Origin: Millionella massiliensis
GTDB taxonomy: Bacteria; Bacteroidota; Bacteroidia; Bacteroidales; Rikenellaceae
DNA: 64,000 nt
NCBI RefSeq assembly: GCF_900104655.1
Contig: NZ_FNWD01000002.1
Span: 1,658,246-1,722,245, forward strand
Direction: 5' to 3'
Shown piece after piece: positions 9,318 through 17,202 of this stretch (positions are counted from its first letter, which is position 1; each line of letters opens with the position of its first letter). Below the pieces are notes generated by a model. The model did not search any database. It saw only the letters and a list, made by a program, of their open reading frames with translations, and was not told the DNA's origin. The position numbers and the translations under genes were made by a program.

Positions 9318-9353
9318 GGAGGCTCTTTCCCCCCTCACGGGAAAAGAGCCTCC
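9318..9353 (-). terminator. Terminator hairpin after the threonine dehydrogenase gene
   Basis: A long GC-rich inverted repeat (9318-9331 with 9339-9353, one unpaired base) begins 24 bases beyond the stop at 9377. The following minus-strand sequence is only mildly T-rich. Confidence 0.6.
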
Positions 9354-9376
9354 TCCGAATATGAATACCGGTTGGA

Positions 9377-10315
9377 TTACTTGCGCAACCGTTCGCCGAG
9401 GACTTTGATCATGTCGGCGGTCATCTCAGGCAGCCCCCACTTCGGAGCCCAGTCCCATTCGGCACGCGCCACGCTGTCGTCCATCATGTTGGGCCATCCG
9501 TCCGAAATGGCATCCTTCACGGGATCGATTTCGTAAACCATCTCCAGCGACGGGATGTGTTTTTTGATTTCGGCATAGATGATCTCGGGCGAGAAACTCA
9601 TCGAAGCGACGTTATAACCGTTGCGGTGTTTGAGTCGCGACGGATCGGCCTCCATCAGCTGCACCATGGCGTTGAGCACGTCGGGCATGTAGATCATGTC
9701 CATAAAGCGGTCGTGGGGCACGGGGCAGACGAATTTTTCACCTTTGAGGGCGGCGTAGAAGATCTCCACGGCGTAGTCGGTCGTGCCGCCGCCGGGCAGT
9801 GCCTGCGACGAGATGACGCCGGGCAGACGCACGCTGCGGGCATCCACCCCGAAACGCTGGAAGTAATAGTTGCTGAGCAGTTCGCCGGTCACCTTGCACA
9901 CCCCGTAGATCGTGGTGGGGTGCATCGGGGTATCCTGCGGCGTTTTGTCTTTGGGGGCGTCGGGGCCGAAAGCTCCGATCGAGCTGGGTGTGAAGACCGA
10001 GCAGTTGTACTCGCGGGCGATCTCCAGCGCGTTCATCAGCGCTCCCATGTTCACCCGCCAGGCTTTCTGGGGATTGGCTTCGCCGGTGGCGGACAACAGG
10101 GCCACCAGGTTGAAAATCGTATCGATTTTGTCTTCACGCACCACTTTGGCCACAGCTTCGGCATCGAGCGCGTCGAGCTGTACAAAATCGTTATCCTCGC
10201 GGTCGCCGTGAATATCGGCAGCGATCACGTTGTGTTGGCCGTAGATGCCCCGCAGGTGGGTAGTCAGTTCGGAACCGATCTGTCCGCCGGCTCCGACGAT
10301 CAATATTTTTTTCAT
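9377..10315 (-). CDS. NAD-dependent epimerase-type L-threonine 3-dehydrogenase
   Basis: An extended short-chain dehydrogenase of 312 residues. The N-terminal Rossmann motif is GAGGQIG (residues 8-14), preceded by KKILIV, and the catalytic Tyr/Lys pair is in TTIYGVCKVTGE. The segments LPGVISSQALPGGGTTDYAV and PHDRFMDMIYMPD are characteristic of the SDR-type threonine dehydrogenase, which oxidises L-threonine to 2-amino-3-oxobutyrate. The usual partner, 2-amino-3-ketobutyrate CoA ligase, is not in this window. The frame runs upstream of 10315, but the promoter at 10339-10346 and the glycine-rich start fix the ATG at 10315. A generic nucleotide-sugar epimerase is less likely. Confidence 0.85.
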   Translation of the reverse strand: MKKILIVGAGGQIGSELTTHLRGIYGQHNVIAADIHGDREDNDFVQLDALDAEAVAKVVREDKIDTIFNLVALLSATGEANPQKAWRVNMGALMNALEIAREYNCSVFTPSSIGAFGPDAPKDKTPQDTPMHPTTIYGVCKVTGELLSNYYFQRFGVDARSVRLPGVISSQALPGGGTTDYAVEIFYAALKGEKFVCPVPHDRFMDMIYMPDVLNAMVQLMEADPSRLKHRNGYNVASMSFSPEIIYAEIKKHIPSLEMVYEIDPVKDAISDGWPNMMDDSVARAEWDWAPKWGLPEMTADMIKVLGERLRK

Positions 10316-10338
10316 GGGTAGAGCTTGATTTTGAGACA

Positions 10339-10346
10339 CAAATTTA
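10339..10346 (-). promoter_or_regulatory. -7 promoter element TAAATTTG for the threonine dehydrogenase gene
   Basis: Exact TAnnTTTG match on the minus strand, 24 bases upstream of the ATG at 10315. It rules out the longer in-frame start at 10411. Confidence 0.65.
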
Positions 10347-10597
10347 TCGGTTTTTTTCACATCCGGAGCGGCTTTTTGTGAAATTCTTGCGTCCGTCGGG
10401 GTTCGACCCATAATCCGCCCCCTTTTCGACTCAGATTCAGGGTTCCCGCTTCCGCCGCGCGGAACACAAGATCACTCCTCGCCTGCCAATCTGCCAACCG
10501 CTGCAACAGCCCCGGTCCCCAAAACTTCTGCACGCCTTCCGGAGCCTTCACTGCCCACACGCTTTTCACAACCTCTCCGCACCCGTCCGACAAGCAA
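10347..10597. other. Non-coding stretch, no gene seen
   Basis: Between the threonine dehydrogenase promoter and the transaldolase terminator I see no gene. Short open frames here lack conserved motifs and overlap regulatory signals. Confidence 0.5.
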
Positions 10598-10633
10598 CGA
10601 GCCGGTATCGAAACTGAGTTCGATACCGGCTCG
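10598..10633 (-). terminator. Terminator hairpin after the transaldolase gene
   Basis: A perfect 15-bp inverted repeat (10598-10612 with 10619-10633) starts 20 bases past the stop codon at 10654. The T-tract on the minus strand is weak. Confidence 0.65.
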
Positions 10634-10653
10634 CCACGGAGTAAATTGGTTTG

Positions 10654-11313
10654 CTAACGCAGTTTTTCGCTGTCGCGGATAAACTGAGCCAGCCCCTTGT
10701 CGGTCAGCGGATGCTGCAGCAGGCCCAGAATGGCCTTGAGCGGGCAGGTAGCCACTTGGGCACCCACTTCCATACATTCGATGATGTGGCGGGTGTGACG
10801 GATCGAGGCGGCCAGCACTTCGCAGGTCCGGTCGTAACCGTACGTTTCAAAGGTTTCGACAATCGAGGCAACCAGTCCGATCCCGTCTTCCGAGATGTCG
10901 TCCAGACGGCCCACGAAGGGCGACACGTACGATGCTCCGGCTTTGGCGGCCAGCACGGCCTGTCCCACGCTGAAGATCAGCGTACAGTTGGTGCGGATTT
11001 TCTTGCCGGCGAAGTATTTGATGGCCCGGATCCCGGCTTCGGTGCAGGGAATCTTGACCACAATGTTCGGATGGAGAGCGGCCAGGGCGGTTCCTTCGGC
11101 GATCATGCCTTCGTAATCGGTGCTGAGCACTTCGGCGCTGACGTCGCCGTCAACGATTTCGCAGATGCGGCGATAGTGTGCCTCGACTGCTTCGTGTCCT
11201 TCGATGCCCTCTTTGGCCATCAGCGAGGGGTTGGTCGTGACCCCGTCGATAATTCCCAGTGCCACACCTTGTTGAATCTGTTCAAGGTTGGCTGTGTCCA
11301 GAAAAAATTTCAT
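10654..11313 (-). CDS. fsa: Transaldolase / fructose-6-phosphate aldolase family protein
   Basis: A class I aldolase of 219 residues in the short transaldolase subfamily, starting MKFFLDTANLEQI. D6 lies in the FLDTAN motif and the Schiff-base lysine is K87 in NIVVKIPCTEAG. Other family segments are GVTTNPSLMAKEG, TNCTLIFSVGQA and SYVSPFVGRLDD. The family covers both true transaldolases of the pentose phosphate pathway and fructose-6-phosphate aldolases. In Bacteroidetes genomes lacking the long transaldolase this short form is usually annotated as transaldolase. The exact activity cannot be fixed from sequence alone. It is monocistronic, with its own hairpin terminator downstream. Confidence 0.9.
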   Translation of the reverse strand: MKFFLDTANLEQIQQGVALGIIDGVTTNPSLMAKEGIEGHEAVEAHYRRICEIVDGDVSAEVLSTDYEGMIAEGTALAALHPNIVVKIPCTEAGIRAIKYFAGKKIRTNCTLIFSVGQAVLAAKAGASYVSPFVGRLDDISEDGIGLVASIVETFETYGYDRTCEVLAASIRHTRHIIECMEVGAQVATCPLKAILGLLQHPLTDKGLAQFIRDSEKLR

Positions 11314-11415
11314 CTTTATTTGAGTGAGTTAGTGTTCCTCGTGGGGGGTTCAGATTCCCGTTATCAGACGGGCTGCAACTCCGAAACGAGCTGCTGCAAA
11401 AGACTTTTGCGGCCC

Positions 11416-11447
11416 CTAAAGTACGAAATTTCCTGTTGTCTGGACAA
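11416..11447 (-). promoter_or_regulatory. Probable promoter of the transaldolase gene
   Basis: The minus strand reads TTG, a 21-base spacer, then TACTTTAG. The -7 box differs from TAnnTTTG at one position. It sits immediately beyond the lspA stop codon and about 100 bases upstream of the transaldolase ATG. Confidence 0.45.
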
Positions 11448-11449
11448 TA

Positions 11450-12067
11450 TTACTTGAAAAATTTATACTGGAACAGGAGCAGGTACACCATACCGCACGT
11501 AACGTACGAGTCGGCGATATTGAAAATGGGGCTGAAGAAGGTGAAGGGTTCGCCCCCCCAGATGGGCACCCAGTCGGGCATCTGTTCAATCTCGATGATG
11601 GGGAAATAGAGCATGTCGACAACGCTGCCGTGCAGGAACGAGGCATACCCTTCGCCCCAGGGTACGAAACGGGCCACTTCGGTAAAGGTGGACTCCGAGA
11701 AGATCAGCCCGTAGAAGGCCGAATCGACAATGTTGCCCAGCGCTCCGGCCAGTACGACGGATACGCCGACGATCACGCCGACAGGTGCCTGACGCCGGAT
11801 CAGGCGGCGAATATACCACCCGATGGCCACAACGGCCACAATGCGGAAGAGACTGAGGAAGAGTTTTCCGAAATCGCCACCGAGTTCCATGCCGTATGCG
11901 GCGCCACGGTTCTCGATAAACCGGATGTAGAACCACTCTCCGAAGACCGGGATGGCTTCGTCGAGGGTCATGTGTGTTTTGACGCAGATTTTGACGATTT
12001 GATCAAGGATCAGCAGCCCGATAACGAGCAGCACCACAAAAAGGCTCTTTTTTCTATTGGATTCCAT
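11450..12067 (-). CDS. lspA: Signal peptidase II (lipoprotein signal peptidase)
   Basis: An inner-membrane aspartyl protease of 205 residues that cleaves the signal peptide of prolipoproteins after lipid attachment. The two catalytic aspartates are visible in GNIVDSAFYG and FNIADSYVTCG. Four hydrophobic helices flank them, with the ENRGAAYG motif after the first periplasmic loop. It is somewhat longer than the ~160-residue E. coli enzyme because of an extra periplasmic insert (about residues 115-155), as is common in Bacteroidetes. Several proteins in this window carry lipoboxes and are expected substrates. Its promoter begins directly after the HU terminator. Confidence 0.95.
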   Translation of the reverse strand: MESNRKKSLFVVLLVIGLLILDQIVKICVKTHMTLDEAIPVFGEWFYIRFIENRGAAYGMELGGDFGKLFLSLFRIVAVVAIGWYIRRLIRRQAPVGVIVGVSVVLAGALGNIVDSAFYGLIFSESTFTEVARFVPWGEGYASFLHGSVVDMLYFPIIEIEQMPDWVPIWGGEPFTFFSPIFNIADSYVTCGMVYLLLFQYKFFK

Positions 12068-12155
12068 CGTTGTATAGTCTCAGGTTGGGCATCATCTTCT
12101 TCCCCGGAGGGGGCTGCGACGCAGCAGGATGAGTGGGGCGGCCGGCCGCCCGGCG

Positions 12156-12163
12156 CAAAGATA
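12156..12163 (-). promoter_or_regulatory. -7 promoter element TATCTTTG for lspA
   Basis: Exact TAnnTTTG match on the minus strand, just outside the HU terminator. Transcription would start near 12149, giving an ~80-nt leader that opens with a 16-bp GC palindrome (12136-12151). Confidence 0.65.
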
Positions 12164-12165
12164 CG

Positions 12166-12225
12166 AAAAGCCGACCATCTTTCGCCCCTCCAGTCTGGAG
12201 GAGTCGCAAGATGGCCGGCTGTTTT
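12166..12225. terminator. Terminator after the HU gene, T-tracts on both sides
   Basis: A long imperfect hairpin pairs 12169-12193 with 12196-12220. It is flanked by GTTTT on the plus strand and CTTTTC on the minus strand. It lies 43 bases past the HU stop and insulates HU from lspA. Confidence 0.8.
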
Positions 12226-12267
12226 CAGTCGGATCGACGTGCGCTGGGCACGGCACCGGGCATCGGA

Positions 12268-12543
12268 CTATTTTTCGATGGCAGCGCAGAGTTCGGCGCC
12301 GGCTTTGAATTTCACGACTTTCTTAGCCGCGATTTCGATCGTTGCACCGGTACGGGGGTTACGACCGGTACGAGCCGGTTTTTCGGTCACGCCGAACGAG
12401 CCAAAGCCTACAAGGGCGATTTTTTCGCCAGCTTTGAGGGTTTTGCCCGTCACGGAGACGAAGGCTTCGAGGGCTTTCTTAGCCTGTACTTTTGAGAGTC
12501 CTGCTTCAGCAGCGATTGCGTCGATGAGTTGAGTTTTATTCAT
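12268..12543 (-). CDS. hup: HU-family DNA-binding protein
   Basis: A small nucleoid protein of 91 residues that binds and bends DNA as a dimer. The N-terminal helical dimer region begins MNKTQLIDAIAAEAGLSK. The beta-arm carries the family signature GFGSFGVTEKPARTGRNP, with the intercalating proline of the RNP turn, then TGATIEIAAKKVVKFKAG. Length and sequence fit canonical HU-beta rather than IHF, and no partner subunit is nearby. It has its own promoter at 12582-12611 and its own terminator, consistent with high monocistronic expression. Confidence 0.95.
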   Translation of the reverse strand: MNKTQLIDAIAAEAGLSKVQAKKALEAFVSVTGKTLKAGEKIALVGFGSFGVTEKPARTGRNPRTGATIEIAAKKVVKFKAGAELCAAIEK

Positions 12544-12581
12544 AATGGTAACTTTAATGAGTGAGTGTTTCTTCGTTGTTG

Positions 12582-12611
12582 CAAATATAACTTATAAATC
12601 TTAATAACCAA
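12582..12611 (-). promoter_or_regulatory. Promoter of the HU gene (TTG-N19-TATATTTG)
   Basis: On the minus strand a TTG (12611-12609) is separated by 19 bases from an exact -7 box TATATTTG (12589-12582). The A/T-rich sequence around it contrasts with the GC-rich genes. Confidence 0.75.
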
Positions 12612-12664
12612 CATTTTAGCCATATTTTTTAGCGTCTGGAAAGCGGACAAAAAGCGGGTCTGGT

Positions 12665-12695
12665 TTTGCCCGTAAGGAAAAAACCGCTACATTTG
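12665..12695 (+). promoter_or_regulatory. Promoter of tRNA-Ser(TGA) (TTTG-N19-TACATTTG)
   Basis: A full consensus Bacteroidetes promoter: TTTG at 12665-12668, a 19-base spacer, TACATTTG at 12688-12695. It ends 5 bases before the mature tRNA 5' end, so transcription may begin at or next to the first tRNA nucleotide. Confidence 0.8.
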
Positions 12696-12700
12696 CCCCC

Positions 12701-12788
12701 GGAGAGGTGGCAGAGTGGTCGATTGCGGCGGTCTTGAAAACCGTTGAGCTGCGAGGCTCCGGGGGTTCGAATCCCTCCCTCTCCGCCA
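12701..12788 (+). tRNA. tRNA-Ser(TGA)
   Basis: An 88-nt class II tRNA including an encoded 3' CCA (12786-12788). The acceptor arm pairs 12701-12707 with 12778-12784. The anticodon loop CTTGAAA gives anticodon TGA at 12735-12737, reading UCA serine codons. A long variable arm follows, and the T-loop shows GGTTCGAATCC. Confidence 0.95.
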
Positions 12789-12821
12789 GAAAACATCGAA
12801 CAATCGATCGTTTACAGATCT

Positions 12822-12865
12822 ACATCCGCTTTTACATCCACAAGGTAAAAGCGGATGTTCTTTTT
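12822..12865 (+). terminator. Rho-independent terminator after tRNA-Ser(TGA)
   Basis: A 14-bp perfect stem (12822-12835 with 12845-12858) is followed by TTCTTTTT. Confidence 0.9.
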
Positions 12866-13056
12866 CATCCCATCCCCCCTTCACACGTCCGAATTGGGAA
12901 CATAGCCTGCCACAGGCATTATCTTCCACACAAATTGCACCTCCCGGCCACACCTGTCCTGCACAACCAACTTGGGGCCCATAAATCCCGGCAGACACAC
13001 CTTCGACGACCATATTTTTCACATCTTTGCAAGGTATCACGCCCAAGACCATGCGT

Positions 13057-13971
13057 ATGAAAATCAAACATGTAACGCTCGTATTATGCGGGATTCTTCT
13101 CTCCCTGCATTCCCTCGCCATAAAGCCGGACCGGAAATACATTCGCCTGCCGCAGCACGTGGGACTGATCTACAAAAAGTTAAACGTCACAACACCGGAC
13201 GGCTACCGCATTGAGACGTGGTTTTATCCCGCCCAGGAGGCAGCGGCCCCAAACGCCGGACAAGACGACATGCTACCCTACCGGGTCATCGACCACCGGC
13301 GAAGACCCACGTTGGTTATCTGCAACGGCGATGCCGGAAACATGTCCTACCAACAAATCCTGCTCGCCTCAATATACACCGCCAACGGATTCAATGTGGT
13401 GACATTCGACTGGAGGGGATTCGGTCAAAGTTCAGTCTTCGAGATGAACGAGAACTACCTTTGCTACACCGAGATGCTCGAAGATTACGGAGCAGTCATT
13501 AAGGCTGTCCGGAAACAGAAAGAGGTCGACCACAAACGTATTTTCGTTATGGGCTGGTCCACGGGAGCCTATTTGAGCATGATCACCGCCCATAACAACC
13601 GAAACGTAACGGGATGCATCGTGAGCGGGACACCCTCTTCATTCGAAGAGGTGATCCCGCAACTGGTGAAAGTCCACCCCAAAGGAAAGAGCGCAAAGAA
13701 CCTACTGGTACCGGATGACTTCCCGCGCGAACAGATGCCGGCCCTGATAGCTCCCGAATTCCACAAACCCATTCTCCTCGTCGTGGGCGACAAGGACGAC
13801 AGGACCCCCCGATGGATGTCCGAGAAAATATATCATGCGCTGCCCAAAGATACGGACCAGCGACTCTCGGTATATGAAAATGCGGGGCATGGAGGGATGG
13901 ATTCTCCCTACTTCGTCGACACGCAACGCTGGACCCAGGAAACGATTGACTTCATGACCGGCATAAAATAG
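13057..13971 (+). CDS. Secreted alpha/beta hydrolase
   Basis: A serine hydrolase of 304 residues with a signal peptide (MKIKHVTLVLCGILLSLHSLA), so it probably acts in the periplasm or outside the cell. The nucleophile elbow is GWSTG, the acid is likely the Asp in VVGDKDDRTP, and the histidine is in NAGHGGMDS. A core beta-strand pattern (LVICNGDAGNM, VVTFDWRGFGQS) matches the S33/lysophospholipase-like alpha/beta hydrolases. The substrate is unknown. An ATG at 13051 would add two residues and is equally possible; the frame also extends to 13027, but the signal peptide argues against that start. It is monocistronic, followed by hairpins and then the divergently unrelated marR region. Confidence 0.85.
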   Translation: MKIKHVTLVLCGILLSLHSLAIKPDRKYIRLPQHVGLIYKKLNVTTPDGYRIETWFYPAQEAAAPNAGQDDMLPYRVIDHRRRPTLVICNGDAGNMSYQQILLASIYTANGFNVVTFDWRGFGQSSVFEMNENYLCYTEMLEDYGAVIKAVRKQKEVDHKRIFVMGWSTGAYLSMITAHNNRNVTGCIVSGTPSSFEEVIPQLVKVHPKGKSAKNLLVPDDFPREQMPALIAPEFHKPILLVVGDKDDRTPRWMSEKIYHALPKDTDQRLSVYENAGHGGMDSPYFVDTQRWTQETIDFMTGIK

Positions 13972-14081
13972 CATCAAATCCAGCAGCAGGAAAAACTGAC
14001 AGTCAACCCCTTAAAACCACCCGAGTCAGATACCCTTTCCGGTTCCATTACGCCCCTGCCGGAACACAAAGTTTCCCCTTT

Positions 14082-14101
14082 TGCCTCACCCGGGTGAGGC
14101 A
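14082..14101. promoter_or_regulatory. 20-bp perfect palindrome centred on CCCGGG
   Basis: A gap-free two-fold symmetric sequence, TGCCTCACCC followed by its complement. It lies between the hydrolase gene and the marR promoter, about 250 bases upstream of the latter. It could be a protein-binding site or part of a terminator. Confidence 0.4.
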
Positions 14102-14122
14102 GAAGCGCTGAAATAACGAGAG

Positions 14123-14158
14123 ATCCAGCGCGGCACTACTACCTCTGCTGGATTTTTT
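14123..14158 (+). terminator. Rho-independent terminator downstream of the hydrolase gene
   Basis: A 7-bp stem (14123-14129 with 14147-14153) with a wide loop is followed by TTTTTTG. It separates the hydrolase from the marR operon. Confidence 0.6.
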
Positions 14159-14296
14159 GTTTCTCCCTTGGTACAGTTTGAGTAGGAAGGCCATTCCATA
14201 ATATCATCGAGCCAGCCCCATTTTTCGGGCCTTTCTCCAATCCAGTATATTCACAGTAAATCAACACCTTACATATACAATCAGAGATACTACAAC

Positions 14297-14328
14297 GAAA
14301 AATTAGTCAAAAATTTGACTAATTTTTC
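14297..14328. promoter_or_regulatory. Operator palindrome of the marR efflux operon
   Basis: A perfect 15+2+15 bp inverted repeat with inner core TTAGTCAAA/TTTGACTAA. Its right half contains the TTTG -33 box of the marR promoter. Position and symmetry are what is expected of a MarR dimer site used for autorepression; the binding protein is inferred. Confidence 0.75.
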
Positions 14329-14345
14329 ACCCCGCCGTATCTTTG
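14314..14345 (+). promoter_or_regulatory. Promoter of the marR-tolC-emrA-emrB operon
   Basis: TTTG at 14314-14317, a 20-base spacer and TATCTTTG at 14338-14345. It overlaps the palindromic operator. Transcription would start near 14351, which makes the ATG at 14369 the real start of marR. Confidence 0.8.
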
Positions 14346-14368
14346 CGCCCGAAAATCAGCCACACTGC

Positions 14369-14812
14369 ATGATAAACGACGGCAACGATTTCCGCAACTT
14401 CCAGATCGCCATTGTCCGCATGCGCATCGCCTTCCGCGAATGCCTCCAGCGAACCCTCCGACAACACGGCATCAACGTCAGCTACGAAACGATCCAGGTG
14501 CTCAGCACCCTGTGGCGCGAAGAGGGCATCCCGCAACAGGTGCTCGCCACCCGCACCGCAAAAGGTAAAGCCGCACTGAGCAGCCTGATGAACATCCTCG
14601 AAGAGAAGGGCTGCATCGAACGGCGCGAAGACCCCGCCGACCGACGCAACAAACTGGTCTACCTGACCCCGCAGGGCCGGGCATTCTGGGACCGGATCCT
14701 GCCCCTGCTCAACGACCTGTACGCCCGCCTCGAAGGAGACGTCAGCCTCGAGCGCATCCGCCTCATGACCCACGACCTAACGACCATTCAGCATGCACTG
14801 GAGAACGCCTAA
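14369..14812 (+). CDS. MarR-family transcriptional regulator
   Basis: A 147-residue winged-helix repressor, starting MINDGNDFRNFQIAIVRM. The family signature is clear: a helix-turn-helix around SYETIQVLSTLWREEGIPQQ followed by LATRTAKGKAALSSLM, then the wing with KGCIERREDPADRRNK (the conserved D-x-R-D-R-R type motif). MarR proteins usually repress an adjacent efflux operon and release DNA when a small ligand binds. Here the gene heads a four-gene operon, overlapping the tolC start by 20 bases, and a palindromic operator covers its promoter. An upstream TTG in frame lies inside the operator and is not credible as a start. Confidence 0.92.
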   Translation: MINDGNDFRNFQIAIVRMRIAFRECLQRTLRQHGINVSYETIQVLSTLWREEGIPQQVLATRTAKGKAALSSLMNILEEKGCIERREDPADRRNKLVYLTPQGRAFWDRILPLLNDLYARLEGDVSLERIRLMTHDLTTIQHALENA

Positions 14813-16109
14813 ATACCTGTTCCGGCTGTTGCTGGCAGCACTGAGCGTCACGCCCGCCGCCGCACAGAACGATACGCTGGCCCTCTCCGTCGAGCAGCTC
14901 TTCGAACGCGGCCTGCGCTACAACCTGCAGCTGCAGGCCGACGCCATCGAAGAGGAGGTCGCTCTGGAGCAGACCCGCACGGCCCGGGCCGCACGGCTGC
15001 CCGATCTGGAGGTCGGTCTGCGCGGCGGCTACGTCGGCCAGCCCGTCATATTCCGCGAAGGACTCTCGCACGCCACCCGTCCCGACGCCCCCGACTGGTC
15101 GCAGAACTACGCCGTCGACCTCAACCAGCCCATCTACACCGGCGGCCGGCTCCGCCACTCGCTCCGCAAGAGCCAACTCCAGCACACCCTGGCCACGCTT
15201 CGCACGGCAGGCGATCAGTCGGCCGTCAAGCTGAGCCTGCTGAGCCAGTACCTCGAACTGTTCAACCTCTACCGCCAGCAGGAGGTGCTGCAACGCAACA
15301 TCGAAGAGTCCGAACGGCGGCTGCACGACATCCGCCGCATGAAAAACGAAGGGCTGATCACCACCAACGACGTGCTCCGCAGCGAGATGCAGCTCACCGA
15401 CGACCAGCTCGCCCTGCAACAGACCCGGAACGACATCCGCATCGCCTCCCAGCAACTCGACATCCTGCTGGGTCAGGACGAACGGCTGCTGATCCTCCCC
15501 GACACCACCCTGCTGCACGCTCCGGTGCCCCTCGAAAGCTACGAAACCTACGTGGCCGAAGCCCGCGACAACGACCCCACCATGCGGCAGCTCCGCCTGG
15601 AGACCGAACTGGCCCGGAACGACATCCCGCTGAGCCGTTCCGCCCTGCTGCCCGACATCTCGCTCTACGCCTCGAACACCCTGGCCCGCCCCATCACCCG
15701 CACCATGGAGGACTACTACAACAACACCTGGAACGTCGGGCTGTCGGTGGCCGTACCCCTGTCGGCACTCTACAAGAACAACCACCAGGTGAAGGCGAGC
15801 GGACTGACCGTGGCCCTGCGCCAAAACGCCGAACAGCAGGAGATGCAACGCCTCCGCGTACAGATCCGTACCGCCTACCTCCGCCATCAGGAGGCCCTCC
15901 AGCAGGTCGAAGCGCTGGGTCTTTCGGCACGTCAGGCCCGCGAAAACTACCGCATCATGCAGAACCGCTACCTCAACCAGCTGGCCATCCTGACCGACCT
16001 GCTCGACGCCAACACCGTTCTGCTCGACGTGGAGCTGCAACTGACCGCCGCCCGCACGCGCGTCATCTACACCTATTACCAACTACTGGAAGCCAGCGGG
16101 CGCCTCTGA
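14793..16109 (+). CDS. TolC-family outer membrane efflux protein (MarR operon)
   Basis: The outer membrane channel of a tripartite exporter, 438 residues, with a cleavable signal peptide ending near PAAAQ. It shows the two internally repeated TolC halves, each with long coiled-coil helices (for example LFNLYRQQEVLQRNIEES and the NYRIMQNRYLNQLAILTDLL segment). The DLNQPIYTGGRLRHS motif lies in the first beta-strand region. The ATG lies inside the marR 3' end, so the two are translationally coupled. No lipobox is seen. It works with the adaptor and MFS pump that follow. Confidence 0.9.
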   Translation: MHWRTPKYLFRLLLAALSVTPAAAQNDTLALSVEQLFERGLRYNLQLQADAIEEEVALEQTRTARAARLPDLEVGLRGGYVGQPVIFREGLSHATRPDAPDWSQNYAVDLNQPIYTGGRLRHSLRKSQLQHTLATLRTAGDQSAVKLSLLSQYLELFNLYRQQEVLQRNIEESERRLHDIRRMKNEGLITTNDVLRSEMQLTDDQLALQQTRNDIRIASQQLDILLGQDERLLILPDTTLLHAPVPLESYETYVAEARDNDPTMRQLRLETELARNDIPLSRSALLPDISLYASNTLARPITRTMEDYYNNTWNVGLSVAVPLSALYKNNHQVKASGLTVALRQNAEQQEMQRLRVQIRTAYLRHQEALQQVEALGLSARQARENYRIMQNRYLNQLAILTDLLDANTVLLDVELQLTAARTRVIYTYYQLLEASGRL

Positions 16110-16134
16110 GACACACAACCCTGAGACACACAAC

Positions 16135-17202
16135 ATGGGAGACTGGATCAAGAAACAACAACGACTCCGCAGACACCGGTTCCGCAACATCGTGCTGAAC
16201 ACCGTCTGCATTCTGCTGGCCGGTTCCGGCCTGTGGTTCACGGCCGACTACTTCTGGCGATACATCAACTACGAAGTGACCAACGACGCCTACGTGGACC
16301 AGTACGTCGCACCGCTCAACATCCGCGTGGCCGGCTACATCCGCGAAGTGCGCTTCAAGGAGCACCAGTTCGTCCACCGGGGCGACACGCTGCTGGTGCT
16401 CGACGACCGTGAATACCGCATCCGCGTCAAGGAGGCCGAAGCCGCCCTGCTCGATGCCCAGGGCACCCAAGGAGTGATCCACTCCGGCATCCGCACCTCG
16501 CAAACCAACGTCGCCGTACAGGACGCCAACATCGCCGAAGCCAAAGCCAAACTCTGGCAGACCGAACAGGACTACCACCGTTTCGAACGGCTGTTGCGCG
16601 AAGAGTCGATCCCCGAGCAGCAGTACGAACAGGCCAAAGCCGCCTACGAAGCCGCCCAGGCCCGCTATCAGGCCTACATCGAGCAGAAGAACGCCGCCGA
16701 GTCGCAATACCACGAAGCCAGCAAGCGCACCGTCAGCGCCGAGGCCAGCATTCTCCGCCAGGAGGCCGACCTCGACATGGCCCGCCTGAACCTCTCCTAC
16801 ACGGCGCTGACCGCCCCCTACGACGGCTACGTCGGCCGGCGCACCCTCGAACCCGGCCAGTTCGTACAGGCCGGACAGACCATCACCTATCTGGTGCGCA
16901 GCAGCGACAAATGGATCACGGCCAACTACAAAGAGACCCAGATCGTTCACATCTACCTCGGCCAGGAGGTGCGCATCAAGGTCGACGCCCTGCCGGGCCG
17001 CATCTTCCACGGCCGCGTGACGGCCATCTCGGAAGCCACCGGATCGAAATACTCGCTGGTCCCGACCGACAACTCGGCCGGTAACTTCGTCAAGGTGCAG
17101 CAGCGCATCCCCGTGCGCATCGACCTCGAAGACGTCACGGACGACGAGATGGCCCTGCTGCGGGCCGGCATGATGGTCGAAACCGAAGCCCTGCGCCGAT
17201 GA
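16135..17202 (+). CDS. HlyD/EmrA-family membrane fusion protein
   Basis: The periplasmic adaptor of the MFS efflux system, 355 residues. A single membrane anchor lies at about residues 18-42 (NIVLNTVCILLAGSGLWF). The NDAYVDQYVAPLNIRVAGYI segment is typical of EmrA-like first biotinyl-lipoyl halves. A long coiled-coil hairpin (about 100-215) follows, then the second lipoyl half (ALTAPYDGYVGRRTLEPGQF) and a beta-barrel domain. It starts 25 bases after tolC and its stop overlaps the emrB-like start by 4 bases (ATGA). The anchored N-terminus, rather than a lipobox, fits partnership with an MFS rather than an RND pump. Confidence 0.92.
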   Translation: MGDWIKKQQRLRRHRFRNIVLNTVCILLAGSGLWFTADYFWRYINYEVTNDAYVDQYVAPLNIRVAGYIREVRFKEHQFVHRGDTLLVLDDREYRIRVKEAEAALLDAQGTQGVIHSGIRTSQTNVAVQDANIAEAKAKLWQTEQDYHRFERLLREESIPEQQYEQAKAAYEAAQARYQAYIEQKNAAESQYHEASKRTVSAEASILRQEADLDMARLNLSYTALTAPYDGYVGRRTLEPGQFVQAGQTITYLVRSSDKWITANYKETQIVHIYLGQEVRIKVDALPGRIFHGRVTAISEATGSKYSLVPTDNSAGNFVKVQQRIPVRIDLEDVTDDEMALLRAGMMVETEALRR

